Shown piece by piece: positions 11,230 through 22,034 of a stretch of 64,000 nucleotides of DNA. Position numbers and translations under genes: made by a program. Every line of letters begins with the position of its first letter. Positions within the stretch are counted from its first letter, which is position 1. The stretch spans positions 26,585,407 through 26,649,406 of the forward strand of contig OX377205.1 in assembly GCA_947396885.1 (NCBI GenBank). The letters run 5' to 3'. Below the pieces are notes generated by a model. The model saw only the letters and a list, made by a program, of their open reading frames with translations, did not search any database and had not been told where the DNA came from. This DNA is from Heligmosomoides polygyrus polygyrus (Eukaryota > Nematoda > Chromadorea > Rhabditida > Heligmosomidae).

Positions 11230-11797
11230 CTAAATATTAAAAACGAAGAACGTCGGACTCCGTGCCCACCTATTCGACTCCACTGTTCTTCCTGCCCTAA
11301 CATACGCCTCAGAGATCTGGGCTATACGAAAGCAGGATGAACACGCGATCAGCGTCGCGCAGCGTGGAATCGAGAGGACGATGCTCGGAGTGACACGACT
11401 CACGCAAGTGAGAGAAGGCCTCCGGAGTTCCGAGCTTCGCCGACGTTCGAAGATCAGAGACGCTGTCGCGTGGGCCAAGTTGTCGAAAATTAGGTGGGCC
11501 GGCCACGTAAGGCGCTTCGCAGACACCCGCTGGACGAGAGCCGTCACCGACTGGATTCCGCGGGATGTCAAGAGAACACCAGGGCGCCCACCAACGCGTT
11601 GGTCGGACTTCTTCGTTAAAGCCCTGAACGATCGATATGACGCTCTTCGTGTCCCTCGAGCAAGGAGGATCCATTGGACCACTCTGGCACGCGACAGGGA
11701 CGAATGGAGACGCTGCTGGCACCCGCTCGAGCAATTCGATGATCAACGGGACGACAGGTGATACAGGTGAAATATTAAAGGGGCACGCTGAAGGATG
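11230..11797 (+). mobile_element. RTE-type non-LTR retrotransposon, 3' fragment (copy 1)
   Basis: The frame 11381-11761 encodes [20 protein letters not shown], ... [11 protein letters not shown] ..., [20 protein letters not shown] and a tail ending DQRDDR. This is the C-terminal region of RTE endonuclease/reverse transcriptase proteins that are abundant in strongylid nematodes. Upstream to 11230 more of the same protein is present ([12 protein letters not shown]). The element ends in the short repeat GGTGATACAGGTGA typical of RTE 3' ends. It is severely 5'-truncated, carries no RT domain, and sits in the intron of the thrombospondin-repeat gene in the opposite orientation to it. Confidence 0.88.
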
Positions 11798-11799
11798 TA

Positions 11800-12530
11800 C
11801 AGGGTGCGTAAAAAGTATTGACGCACTAAATGACGGTTGTGGAAATAGTATTGCGCAGTAAGTTTTAAAATATTCACTTGAAAAATATGGAAAATGATCT
11901 TGCAAACACGATAGAATAACTCGTAATTGACATTGGCTCCTTTACTGTGAATACAGGAGCGAAAACGACGGAAAAATTCATGAGCACGCGCCGCAAACAC
12001 TTGCTTGCATTTCGTGCCGTGCTTTGAACAGGGCAGCCTTCTGAAAGTGGTCACTTCAGTTGAAAGTAGCCCAGACCTCATTCTCCAAAATCGCCTAAAA
12101 AGAGTAATCCAGCGGATTCTTGTTTAAGCTGTGCTCGTCTGAGAAGCTGTCCACACCTGCGCGCATTATCTGTTCACGGTTATCGGACAGAGGTTGATAA
12201 TTCGGATTTGAACGTTAACGTGCGTGAACCTCTTGTAATCATCATCTGTTATGACAGAGCCGTGGCTGACGTTTGGGTTGCTGACATCTTTCCTCACCTA
12301 CCGTTTCGAACAGCGCCTAAATCTCTTGTTAAGGAAGTATTCGGCTCTTTGCGTAACAGACAAAAAAGGGCCACCGTAACGAGGACGATCATGTTTCTTC
12401 AGTTTTTTCGTGAGTGTTTTTTGAGCACAATACAGACAACAAAAATAACACACAAAAACCTAGAGGGGTAGAAAGTGAAAGCTGGAGCTGAATCAAAAAG
12501 TAGGTGCGTCAATACTTTTTACGCACCCTG
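11800..12530. mobile_element. 731-bp TA-inserted non-autonomous element, copy 1 only
   Basis: Its 27-bp perfect terminal inverted repeats begin CAGGGTGCGTAAAAAGTATT. They are flanked by TA (11798-11799 and 12531-12532). Copy 2 has the empty site at about 33308 (GGATGTATAAGC). No transposase frame is recognisable, so it is a Tc1/mariner-type passenger. It separates the RTE fragment from the SINE tail that in copy 2 directly follows. Confidence 0.93.
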
Positions 12531-12532
12531 TA

Positions 12533-12760
12533 TAAGCTGTGGTGAGCGCCCGATACCACGTTCTTGCTTTGCATTTCCCGCCCAGGCCAGCCAAGCCTTC
12601 CATTCCTCCGGGGCGGCTGAATTGGTGCCGTACTTGTCTGGGAAGAATAAGGCCCTGTTCATCGACTATCCCCGGAAGTCATTGTTCAAATACGCATCCA
12701 AGCCAACTCCATGACATCCCGTAGAAGTAGAACGCATGATGCTTCCAAAAAGGTGACTGA
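12533..12760 (+). mobile_element. SINE, 5'-truncated (copy 1)
   Basis: It matches the SINE body from the GATACCACGTTC block through GGAGGGATGG-like sequence (in plus orientation TTCCATTCCTCCGGGGC) to GTAGAAGTAGAACGCATG. The tRNA-like head with box A is missing. Its counterpart is 33306-33535. Confidence 0.72.
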
Positions 12761-13308
12761 GTTACCTTTACCTTTCATCTTTTAAATATTAAAAAAGGAC
12801 CTGTCTGAATATATCTGGTGAATCGAGCGCTCGATATTTATAGCTTTTCCACAGCACGCAATATCCATTAGCACACATTAAGAGGATGGTGTTTGACTAA
12901 GCTGGGTGTACGCCTAGAAAGGAGGTCCACGCTGCATTTATGTTTTCCATGAATGTTAGTTTTACCCGAGCTGCAGCAAGCCTAGATGTTGCTCCACAGT
13001 TATAATGCATACCCAATAGTCTTATGGCTTCCATATTATTATTAAAGTCTTCGCATAATTTCTGTGAAAAACATCGAAAAGGAACTGAAAGTCAAACATC
13101 CCGACCAATGTTTTTCACTTTGGCTGGCATTGAGCATGAATTCTTTCCCTACTCTGGACTGATCAACTCTATATGAAAAAAGGAACTTCCTGGAGTTGTT
13201 TTGAAACTGACACTTAGGATGTTGAACACCAACAATTCAGTAGTATGCTGTTCCTGATTTCTTTCTGTTAACTACTGTGAAGGCTTCTCAGCAGATAGAG
13301 AAACCTAC
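12761..13308. other. Intron of the thrombospondin-repeat gene, distal part
   Basis: Nothing recognised beyond intronic sequence, conserved in copy 2 (33536-34082) with one 9-bp deletion near 33838. Confidence 0.5.
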
Positions 13309-13438
13309 CGGTCCCATTTCACAGCACGGTTGAGTGTTGCAGGTCTGAGTTTCAGTAGCTGCTCCTACACACTGACAGCTGGAGCAGCCGTTGTTGCACA
13401 GTCTCTGACGAGTGCACGTGCCACCACCGCAGGATGCA
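13309..13438 (-). CDS. Thrombospondin-repeat protein, exon with second TSP1 core (copy 1)
   Basis: A 130-nt exon between the acceptor CTCCTTTTCAG and the donor GTAGGT. It begins with one base completing a Ser codon (phase 2 upstream) and ends in phase 0. It encodes ASCGGGTCTRQRLC followed by a Cys-rich run (NNGCSSCQC) and CNTQPCCEMGP. Joined to the previous exon it completes the second TSP1 repeat (WGEWGPWSGC-SASCGGG). The encoded protein is identical in copy 2 (34083-34212). The intron to the last exon is about 2.9 kb and has been enlarged by an RTE tail, a SINE part and a 731-bp transposon. Confidence 0.88.
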
Positions 13439-13899
13439 CTGAAAAGGAGGTGCGTCAAGATCTGTAACGAATCCTTCTTCTTACAATTCGGTTGTTTACT
13501 CAACCGCATTACGCTCTCATAGGTGGAAGCCAGATGCTTTAATTCTACCATCCGTTGATACTTGGCACGTGCCCTACATTCGTTCAGTAGAATTCTTTCG
13601 AGCGCAGCAGCTCGGTGAATATCTGGAGCCCATGCACACGTCCAATTTTTGTAGTTCTACGAGCTCCGAAGGCGGTTCTTTTACCACCACTGTTGGACTG
13701 TGTTCTCTGCACAGTGCGAGTTAAGAATGCTCCAACTAAGGTGGTCTCAGGTCCGCCTTCGGAACTCATATCCAGCTGTCGAAATGTACCACAAGCAAGA
13801 GTTACCCTCTAATGGTAAGACGTCTATGGGATAGATGGGCACTCATGTGGGCTGTTGTCTCGGTGGTGAGCAAACATGAAATCGACGTATGCATGGGCT

Positions 13900-14180
13900 T
13901 CATATATGCACAAAGCTTGTGCGGTCTGGTATTAATAGTTTTGGCAGATATGTACCATCTTCCCAAGGAGCTTTTATAGCTTTCCCGCTAAGTCCACCAG
14001 GTCTTCCATCCCCCGGGGTCGGCGAATTGGAACCAGACTTGCCTGGGAAGAACGAAACGCTGACTTGTTCATCTGCTCACCACCGCAAGTCTTTGCATGT
14101 GCTAAATACCCATTAAAATTCCATCCATGACATCCCGTAGAAGTAGAATCAGTGGTGCACCCCAAACACCGAATGACAAC
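13900..14180 (+). mobile_element. SINE, diverged (copy 1)
   Basis: It contains the SINE body blocks CCAGACTTGCCTGGGAAG, GACTTGTTCATCTGCT and CATCCCGTAGAAGTAGAAT. The head has decayed. It lies in the intron between the second and third visible exons of the thrombospondin-repeat gene. Confidence 0.72.
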
Positions 14181-14317
14181 TACCCTTTCTATCTACTTCC
14201 CACAAAAGCAAATCAGTAATGGAAGAAATTTTACTCCGCAAACTCCTATACTACCCATTGCCTTGAAGATTTTATGTTGGGCGCCAGACTGAGGAATTTA
14301 AGACTAAGGACTGTTAC

Positions 14318-14450
14318 CTGCATCCGCTCCACGGTCCCCATTCTCCCCATAACGCAGGCGGCTCGTAGCTCACGCAGGGTCTAGCTTCAGTCGAAGATCC
14401 ACCTGGACATGTGGACGTCGAGCAAGTGCGGTATCGAGTTTGCGAACGAG
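14318..14450 (-). CDS. Thrombospondin-repeat protein, exon joining first and second TSP1 repeats (copy 1)
   Basis: A 133-nt exon from the acceptor CATGTTCCAG to the donor GTAACA. It encodes RSQTRYRTCSTSTCPGGSS and EARPC, the C-terminal half of the first TSP1 repeat, then WGEWGPWSGC, the Trp motif opening the second. Phases agree with both neighbours (phase 1 in, phase 2 out), which is strong support for a real spliced gene. In copy 2 the same exon starts after GCTTCAG at 35219. Confidence 0.88.
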
Positions 14451-14518
14451 CTGGAACATGATGCCCGGACTGTTAGAATGAACCAGTATTCATAGTCATT
14501 CTACTGCCAACAACTTAC

Positions 14519-14635
14519 TCTCAAATGCCACCACACATGAAGCCCACTCACTCCATTCGGACCATTCGCCAACGACTGCGCAATTGGTGCATCCACCAGG
14601 AAGCACTCCTTGGCCGATTTCAATGGCAAGAGTAC
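14519..14635 (-). CDS. Thrombospondin-repeat protein, most 5' exon found (copy 1)
   Basis: A 117-nt exon between the acceptor CTGTTCAG and the donor GTAAGT. It encodes TLAIEIGQGVLPGGCTNC and then EWSEWSEWASC, the first TSP1 Trp motif. It enters in phase 1, so at least one upstream exon is required. I could not find that exon, nor a signal peptide for this gene, in either copy. The protein was probably longer and secreted or membrane-bound. A deleted SINE lies just upstream at about 14705-14850. Confidence 0.83.
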
Positions 14636-14704
14636 CTGAACAGAATTGGTCAATGATCTTTTGTCAGTTTGATAAACCGTTGTTGGCTAAGGTTTGTAGT
14701 GGTG

Positions 14705-14855
14705 TTTTGGAGGCAGAAATCCACCGACCCCTGAGGGATGGAAGGCGTGGTTGCCCTGCGCGGGAAATCCGAACCAGGAACCTGGTATCAGGTTCACTCG
14801 ACAGCCAGTACTTTCTCCTCCTGACATGCCCCGCTCCCAGATTAGGCATGGAAAA
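14705..14855 (-). mobile_element. SINE fragment
   Basis: The reverse complement carries CCTGGTTCGGATTTCCCG and TTCCATCCCTCAGGGGTC, matching the front half of the SINE; the 3' half is missing. A counterpart lies at 35455-35610. Confidence 0.65.
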
Positions 14856-16494
14856 TCGACGGAAAGCGACTACCGCTTGGAACAGGATTAGGATCACTCT
14901 GTAAACTATTTCAGTATATGCAATACGTTTTGTTAGACGAAATCATGAAAGGAATCTGCAATACCCACCATAAGGATTGGAAAGGCCGCGGTAAGCGCGT
15001 TACCCTCGTCCTTTCTGTCCTTTTGCTGTAGCCATCTTGATCTTCATCCTTTTTGAAAAGCTCACATACCGTCGTGATCTCCTTGATGAGACCCAGTGCC
15101 ATGAATTTCGCAACTGCATTTTTGACCGCTATTTTTTCGAATGCGCCAGAGGATACTCATTAGGGAGGGACATCTCTATTAATTGCTCCCGAAGGACATT
15201 TATTTTTTTTTTCGCGCGGATCCAAGACCAACTGTTAGAGTATTTGACAGAAGCGATTCGAAAGCAAAAATTTTATAAAAAGAGAAATAATTGGAAATCG
15301 CAAGCATTTTATTCGTTATTTATTTATTTATTTATTTTTCGACTATTCTAATGAACTCACCAATTTTGAAAAACCAAGTAAAATGCCTTTTTTAGAATCA
15401 AGTTTTCGTTATCTGACCAAGGAAGAGGCAGAATAAAGGTAAAAGGCGGTTTTGTTCAACTACTACTAAAAAGGGTAATGGCCGCTGTGTAGTGGTCGAC
15501 GGCTGGTATGATCCATTACAACTTTTTGGCTCCAGGCCAAACGATCCCAGAAGGAAGGAAATCGAAGAAATACACAGAGAATTGCGTCGGCTTCACCGAC
15601 ATTGGTCAACAGAATAGGCCCGACTAATTTGCTCGGTGTGAAGCACTCGAAACGCTGAGAACTTTACAGAAAACCTAATATTTGTTGTGAAGATGAAGCC
15701 GTAACTATATATTAATATGTAATACCCATATAGATGGAGCCAAAAAAATCAACGAAGAAAAAGATCTAGCTTTTTACTTACTAAATACAACCTAACTGTT
15801 TGCAGTTTAGGGAAATTTTATTTACCGAATTTAACGCAAAAATTTTTCGCTAAAAAATTGTCGTTAAAAAGTTATCGAAAAGAATTTAACCCACATCTCT
15901 GGTGGAGACGATTGGAACGTGTTTTCAAAAAGAGCTTTGCACCCACTTTTCAAAAAAAAACTGTTCACGCACTTTCTTAAAGTTGGAATTGCATATTTTG
16001 GAGGACAGGGAGATGAATGTGTTTAATATGTATGTAGATGTAAACTTAAAATCCAAATTACATACCGCTGCACACTTTCAATCGCAACTATTCAGCAACT
16101 GACTGTGGTGAAGGTGATTTGTCGAATATCGATGAACTACAGAAAGGTGTTTTAGTATAACATGAAGACTAAGAGTTTCGGGTAAAGCGACTGTCAAGTT
16201 ACAATCCAGAACCTCATCGTGAGTTTCGCGTCCGGTTGAACATTCAAATAATTGCTCAAAAATGGCAAAAAAGACGAAACCGATGTGAAATTAGGAAAAT
16301 GGGCCATTTGGAGCGTCGACGTGCCCTCGTCGCACCTCGGTGTTACACCCATTGGCACTGCGCTGACCTTACGTAGTAGAGGAGCTGCAGATGGCCAGAA
16401 TTGATTTATCTGGGTGATACTTCTGCTCGTCTGTTTTGTCGAGAATGTTTAAACCTCTTGCAGGTTTTTTCTAATTTTTGGCGCGCGCTCAGTC
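14856..16494. other. Non-coding stretch with T-rich repeats
   Basis: It holds a TTTA-type microsatellite near 15315-15340 and A/T-rich sequence. The part 16272-16494 is missing from copy 2 (junction near 37037). It contains a half-copy of the SINE tail seen again at 16640-16680, so a deletion between direct repeats is likely. The corresponding stretch in copy 2 is 35611-37036. No gene recognised. Confidence 0.45.
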
Positions 16495-16880
16495 AGATCT
16501 GTCATGTGAGTCCTCACGATAAGGGTTTGTTCTTCGACTCCCGTCCAGATTAACCAGGCCTTCCATCCGTTCAGAGTCAGTGAATTGGCACCAGACTGGT
16601 CTGGGAAGAATAATCCTGACTTGTCCAGCCTCCTCGTCGTACCTGGGTGTTGGACCCAAGGGCACCATGTCAGCCTAGTGAAGCGCAGCAAATGACCAGA
16701 TTTAATTCACTTGGGTCCGATTCTATAGGATATCAAGAAATGTGATGCATAGTTGGCCCATAAACTGCCTTGATGTGGCTTGCCATTGAGCAAATCAGAG
16801 AGTTTCCCTTTCCTTGGTACCAACTAAGCGTTCCAGAGGAATGAAGGCTTGGTTATCTTGGGTGGGACCCAACCCTTGAA
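16495..16880 (+). mobile_element. Diverged SINE-like repeat
   Basis: It contains CCAGATTAACCAGGCCTTCC, GTGAATTGGCACCAGACTGG and TCTGGGAAGAATAATCC, a diverged version of the SINE body, followed by a second partial body around 16780-16870. Copy 2 has it at 37037-37440. Confidence 0.6.
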
Positions 16881-17588
16881 CTGACAAAAGGGTAAGCGAG
16901 GATCAGCGAATGTCTTATTCTGCACTACAAAAGTATAAATCGAGATAAATGCCAGTGTGAGTGGATCTCTTAGCGAAATGCTCCATCTTAGAAAAAAACG
17001 CTGGAATGATGTAGCAACTCACGTAGGAATTATGTCCTCAGTGAGAAATAAACCCGATCAGTCCAGACTCATAAATTATATCCTTAACTCATTTCTCCTC
17101 ATAGAGTAGCTCCACTGAGGAACTTCACTTGAACATTGAGAGACTTCGCTAACTCGAGATCGTAATCAAGAAAGAAAAACGCTGGGATCTGTTTTTAGCG
17201 TTGTTTGTATTGCGCATCGCACCGTCACTGGTAGGTATAAAATATTTTTAGCGTTATCTTTCAAACTCAAACAGTATTCCAGATGAACTACGAAAAAATG
17301 TTAGCATACTGAGGTTGCTTGGACTTTACGCAAAGCAGATTATTCCTCTAGATTTCCGGTTTTTCTGATGTTTACTTAGCTCTTCACCCGACACCGTTGC
17401 TGTAGGATGGTGAAGGTGTGGAGAGTAAAAACGACTTCAATACGGAATGGACTCACCTTGCGTTGAAAGCATACAAGCAGCATAAACATACTTCTGCAGA
17501 ATAAAATGCTAACTGAGACATGCATTCTCTAGCATGGATAGGAAAAGGCGATCGAGACGTTCTTTCTTGAATTACTTGCTCTTAAGAA
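16881..17588. other. Non-coding stretch, duplicated at 37441-38130
   Basis: I see no gene or repeat that I can name. The two copies differ by several short indels. Confidence 0.45.
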
Positions 17589-17596
17589 GTGTATAA

Positions 17597-18031
17597 GGAT
17601 CTATCCTAGTCCGGGGGGGAGGGGGGCACATAGCTAAAAGGCATTATATGTAGCAAATCTACTTGAGACTTTCCGAGCGCCCTCTACGAAGCAACATGGA
17701 CCTAAACAAGAAAAGTCACGAAGAAAAAAACGAAAAAAATTGCATTTGTTGCGGTTGTAAGCAGGCAAAGTTGTGTGCCCTCCTCACCATGTTAGATCCT
17801 GGTTATAACATGTCAGCCGGCGGCCAGCACGCGGAATGCCTCCATTCCGTCGCTCTTGGTCCTCCGAGACGGTAGTAAACCGCGGCGATTTTATATTTTT
17901 TCGTTTGTTCGCTCGCTTTCGGTTTCTTTTAGGTTTCATCTTGTTCTCTGGGAGCCGATAGGTAAGTTTCAATTCATTTTGTTGCCTACCTTTTAGTTAT
18001 GTGCCCCCCCCCCCCGGACTAGGATAGATCC
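17597..18031. mobile_element. 435-bp MITE with G-tract termini, copy 1 only
   Basis: The ends GGATCTATCCTAGTCCGGGG are inverted repeats of about 45 bp running through a homopolymer of 7 or more G into CACATA(G/A)CTAAAAGG. An 8-bp direct duplication GTGTATAA flanks it (17589-17596 and 18032-18039); copy 2 has a single GTGTATAA at about 38141. Eight-base duplications fit the hAT superfamily, but the ends do not look like classic hAT ends. No transposase is present. Related terminal sequence (GACTAGGATAGATCCG) stands alone at 24774-24789 and 48300-48315. Confidence 0.9.
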
Positions 18032-18039
18032 GTGTATAA

Positions 18040-18500
18040 AACTGATAGTATCGAGTTTTCGTGAAGTTATAGAACCAGTTGTTAACCTCTTTATCGTGCT
18101 TATGTTTTGGCCTTCTTCAGAGGCTGGAGAAGGCACTTGAGAAGTTGATCGTTTGCTCAACAGCATTCAAGATTGAACAATATTCTGAGATGAAATACCA
18201 TGCATAAAAATGGGTTCAACCATAAATCAAATCCCAAACGTTAACCGTTGAAAGATATGATTACACACATACAAAAAGCGAACGAGTAAATGTCAAGAAA
18301 GTGTCAAAGGGTAGACCCGCCTCTTTCCGAAGATCTTTCAATTCGGCATACAAGCAAGTGGGCTCCCACGGTGTGAGCAGCCAACGGTTTCTCTTCCCCC
18401 CCCCCCCCCCCAACTAAAGGTGTCAGGCTCTTGAACTCTGAGACATTGGCGCAACCTGAAAACCGCAGAAGTTCCTATCACATTGCTGTCATGTTAAACA
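18040..18500. other. Non-coding stretch with a C-tract
   Basis: Holds a poly-C tract (18398-18411). The segment of about 200 bp before 18500 is missing in copy 2, where the sequence jumps at about 38400. No gene recognised. Confidence 0.45.
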
Positions 18501-18504
18501 GCTT

Positions 18505-18765
18505 TGCAAGCATGCAGCGCAGTCGGAAAAAGCGGCCGCTGTCGTGTGCAGTTTGAATGGATTGAGGCTCTTGTTCGAATCTCGCCCAGACCAACCAAAC
18601 AGCCCAGTTCTCTTCGTAGGGGATTTCCTAGTCTGGAAACAATAAGCTGCTGAATTTTCATCGGTTGGCTACCACAAATAAATGTGTAGCCAGTTATGGA
18701 TTCAAACTGCCTCCACGAGGTACATAGAATCGCATCCGACGAAAAGGTTCACATCTTTTTATTAC
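18505..18765 (+). mobile_element. Second tRNA-derived SINE subfamily (copy 1)
   Basis: It starts with a tRNA-like head: box A in TGCAGCGCAGTCGG and a good box B in TGTTCGAATCTCGCCC. A different body follows (CAGTTCTCTTCGTAGGGGAT). The head is homologous to that of the SINE at 23915-24207, but the body diverges, so it looks like a subfamily. Counterpart 38427-38690. Confidence 0.68.
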
Positions 18766-20400
18766 ATATTAAACTGCTCAAGATTTAGAATTGGCTTTAA
18801 AGCAATTATGAAATGTTATCTGATTCATGAAGTAAACTCGAATGTAAGTGTATCATAGGCCCAGTGGAACTGACTTTCCTAACTTTGTAGAAGTCATCAT
18901 AAATAATCAAGAAATACGCAACGTCTCAATATTGTTTTCTATATTGTCACGAGTTTGCATCTGAGACCATCCCAGAACGCTCTGTTTTTTTCAAGCAACA
19001 GATATTCGACTAAGTGCACTACGGCTCCTATCCTGTACCTGTAGGGTTCCCGAGCATATCGTTTTCCAGCTTAAGTTACGTTTCAAAAAGCTGCATCAGC
19101 GGTTTTCGCATGTCTCTAGCAGGTTTCAGCGATGCAGTTACTGTTCCTTGCGCTGCTGCGTCAGATACACTTCTTCGAATAAAGAAGAACAAGGAGTACA
19201 TCATGTGGTGATGCGCTCATTGCAGATCTTCTTCACCAACCACAGAAGCCGAGTAAGTTTTAGGAGAACCACTGAAGATCGCCATCTATGGAAACTTGAA
19301 AGATGCTCGGAATACGCATCGAAATTTAGCCACGAATTGAAGCGCCACTCACCCTGAACAACAAGCAAGACTACGGCAGTGAGAAGCATAAGGTCGAGAT
19401 CGATCTCGCTCACTTCGGCACCTCTTAAATACGTAACTGAAACTGACTCCGCCACTGTTTGCCAACAGGCGACTCCTCCCGCGATCAGCTGTTTTTCGCC
19501 GAGGGACTACAATAGTTTGCGGTGAATCAGAGGGGCAACCTGCAAGACTCGACATGCTCTCTCGCCTTTTTGTTGCCGTTCATCGAACACACATATAATT
19601 GTGAGATGAGGCACTGAGCTTGAAGAGGCATTCTAGACGCTGTTGAATTTGTGGTTGGCATTCTCGGTAGAATACGGTAAAAACAAAACATGTGCCATTC
19701 ACAGATTTTAGAAGTCCAAGCTAATGGTTAGCTAGTGGCAAGTTTCGTGTAGTAGAAAGCATGATTCGAAAGGGAAAATCCTTGGATGATTCTGGAGGCT
19801 AAATTGGGTACGGAAAAAATACCGGGCACATGTACTACGGTCGGCAGAAGGCGATGTTTAATCATTTCTTGTTCGGGTTGCTGGTGTGGGCAGGACGGCA
19901 GTAAACCGCCTCGTGGTTGTTGCATAACCACTCAGCAGAGTTGTTCTTAAATCGCTCGTTCTAAGGCTTAGGGTAAATATTCATTCATATGTGTACATAA
20001 TAGTTCTGCCAACAATAATTCTGATGAGTGCACAATTTCGCTCCCCAGTGCCATGATGGCACATTGCCACTCATAATCTCGGTCGGCCTTGTTATGAACT
20101 GCTGGTGATAGGAAATATCTAACTTCCGAAGTTACGTAGTGGATTCTTCATGCTGGCTTTGCGCCAATAGGAAGTAGTGTTTTCCCAGAGTTACCGATCG
20201 CAACAAATAACGAGGGACTGCTTGTCAGCAGAGAGAGCATGCATTGAGAAACGAGCTCACATGCTCCTAGTTTTTCATTGGAGGTGAATCGACTGCGTTA
20301 TTTCCAGTTTTTCAATTCTGCGCAGCTACATTACCGGCCGTATCTTTTGGTCCGTCGGCGAAAAAACCGCAAAAACTACCCTTTCAGCCGCTTTTTGATA
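18766..20400. other. Non-coding stretch, interrupted by a mariner in copy 2
   Basis: No gene recognised. The frames at 19014-19211 and 19201-19455 are not preserved in copy 2. The point at about 18952 corresponds to the TA target of the mariner at 38749-39620. Confidence 0.45.
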
Positions 20401-20401
20401 G

Positions 20402-20593
20402 CCTTGGATGGCACACACCTTGGACTCCCTTCCCTAGCCTGGTTCTGCGGACTCCCCTGAGCGACGAAAACGAGTTCCAGTGACAACAGCTCGGATGATG
20501 AGTTTGCGGGATACTGTAGCTAGCACATTGCCATGCTCTTCGAGCGCTGAACCAGGCTAGGAAAGAGACTCCAGGGTGCGTGCCATCCAAGCT
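20402..20593. repeat. Short inverted-repeat element (copy 1)
   Basis: The block CTTGGATGGCACACACCTTG ... CTAGCCTGGTTCTGCG (20404-20449) is inverted at 20546-20592 with a few mismatches. It is probably a small MITE or hairpin element; target duplications are not clear. The same element is at 41081-41276 in copy 2. Confidence 0.6.
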
Positions 20594-22032
20594 GTTCGTG
20601 TGGAAACTGCCTTCGTCCCCCAGGGAGAGTTCGCAACTGGGTTCTGCAGAGGAGTATGCAGTTCGAAAATGCGCACAGATCATCAGAAAATTGTTTAGAT
20701 GTCAAAACCATCTCAAACCTCAACCGGCCACTTGAAATGTAAAAATCTCTTAACGCAGGAGGATCGAACCCCGACCTTCGTTGTATGAAGCAATTACCCA
20801 CGACCCCACTATCCGCTTTGGAGTGCCATCGCGGGCATACAAGACTTCGATCGAATGCCCACGTGGACGCCGACGTGATCCGCTACGCAACGGCAGCAGC
20901 CACACGCTACAGTATCACGAGTGAACGTGCAAACCTGCACATCAATCCGCGACTCCATGGAGTGCATCGGCAGAAAGTAGTTAGATCTAGGTAAGCCCTT
21001 TCATAGAGCCCACTACAAGCAATGACTTCGCCTGAGAAAATTGAGATATTGATTGGGATAAAAGAATGAGATATATGCACACATTCTGAAAACACACTAG
21101 GGAAGATACTGAGGGTAGTCTGCAATATTCACAACTGATGATATTCCTTCACTGTCTCTGAGCGTTAACAACTTCATCTCAAGCATCTTCACTTTTGTTG
21201 TTAGTTCGTTATCGCGTCGTGTTTTAAAGTTCCTTTATCCTGATCCGCTGTCACTAGGAAAAACTTTGATGTTGAGGTGGAAATTATGGTACATAGGAGT
21301 TAATCCTTCACGTGACTTGAATCGGCTGAGCAAATGTCTCTATGCAACTCGTTAGCTAGGGCAGATGTGTATGACATCTACATAGGGTAGGGCAGGTGTG
21401 ATACAGTTACCTGTGCCCTACCTGTATCTTGCTGATAATCTTTCCTTCCTCACCGGTGAACAACGACCAGAGAATTAAGGACTTCGGACTCCCTCATAGC
21501 CACCATCCCCTCAACACTGCATATTATAGGACATTTTTGAGGTATTAGCTTTCAACTCTTTTCTGCCTTTGCAGTAAACAGCACCTGTAGCAATCTAGTG
21601 AAGAAACAAAGCTACAGAAAACATCTACATCAGATAATAGAGACCATTTTGTGTAGCTTTGCAGAGACTCTCTGATGACCAACTGCTCCCAGTCAATATT
21701 CATTCACGAAAATGTAACGCTCTTCATTACAGTTGACATAAGTAGCAATATAAAAAGAATTTAGAGAACAAACTCCAACAGAAACGAGAGAAAGATCGCA
21801 GGAGTCGACTAACCAAATACTGTTCTCTGCTTTATCTGTTGCAAAAGAAAAATCAGCACATCGGCAAAGAGCTGAACATAGAGATGCTGAAGATCGTAAA
21901 CGACATGAGCACAGAGTCTCAGTTTCTGTTCAACTCGTGTTTTCAGGGTGCACTAAGAGTAGGCATAGGATACTGGAAAACATGTTCGGATTCCATACCT
22001 GTCTTCATTAGAGCTACGAGCTAGTGCTCATG
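20594..22032. other. Non-coding stretch with a weak exon-like frame
   Basis: The sequence around 21839-21946 stays open in both copies and is followed by TGTTTTCAG, but its coding sense is unclear and it resembles no family I know. The point at 20850 is the target site of the nested block in copy 2. Confidence 0.4.
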
Positions 22033-22034
22033 TA

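Noticed and set aside
11309..11905. 198-codon frame on the minus strand
   Set aside because: It is the antisense shadow of the RTE reading frame and continues into the 731-bp transposon.
14911..15102. EF-hand-like loop (DEDQDGYSKRTE) upstream of the thrombospondin-repeat exons
   Set aside because: Positions 1, 3, 5, 6 and 12 fit a calcium loop, but copy 2 has D for Y at position 7 and disruptions just upstream, and no second EF-hand or exon phase match was found.
20384..20801. Two overlapping minus-strand frames of about 95 codons
   Set aside because: They run over the small inverted-repeat element and are not kept in copy 2.
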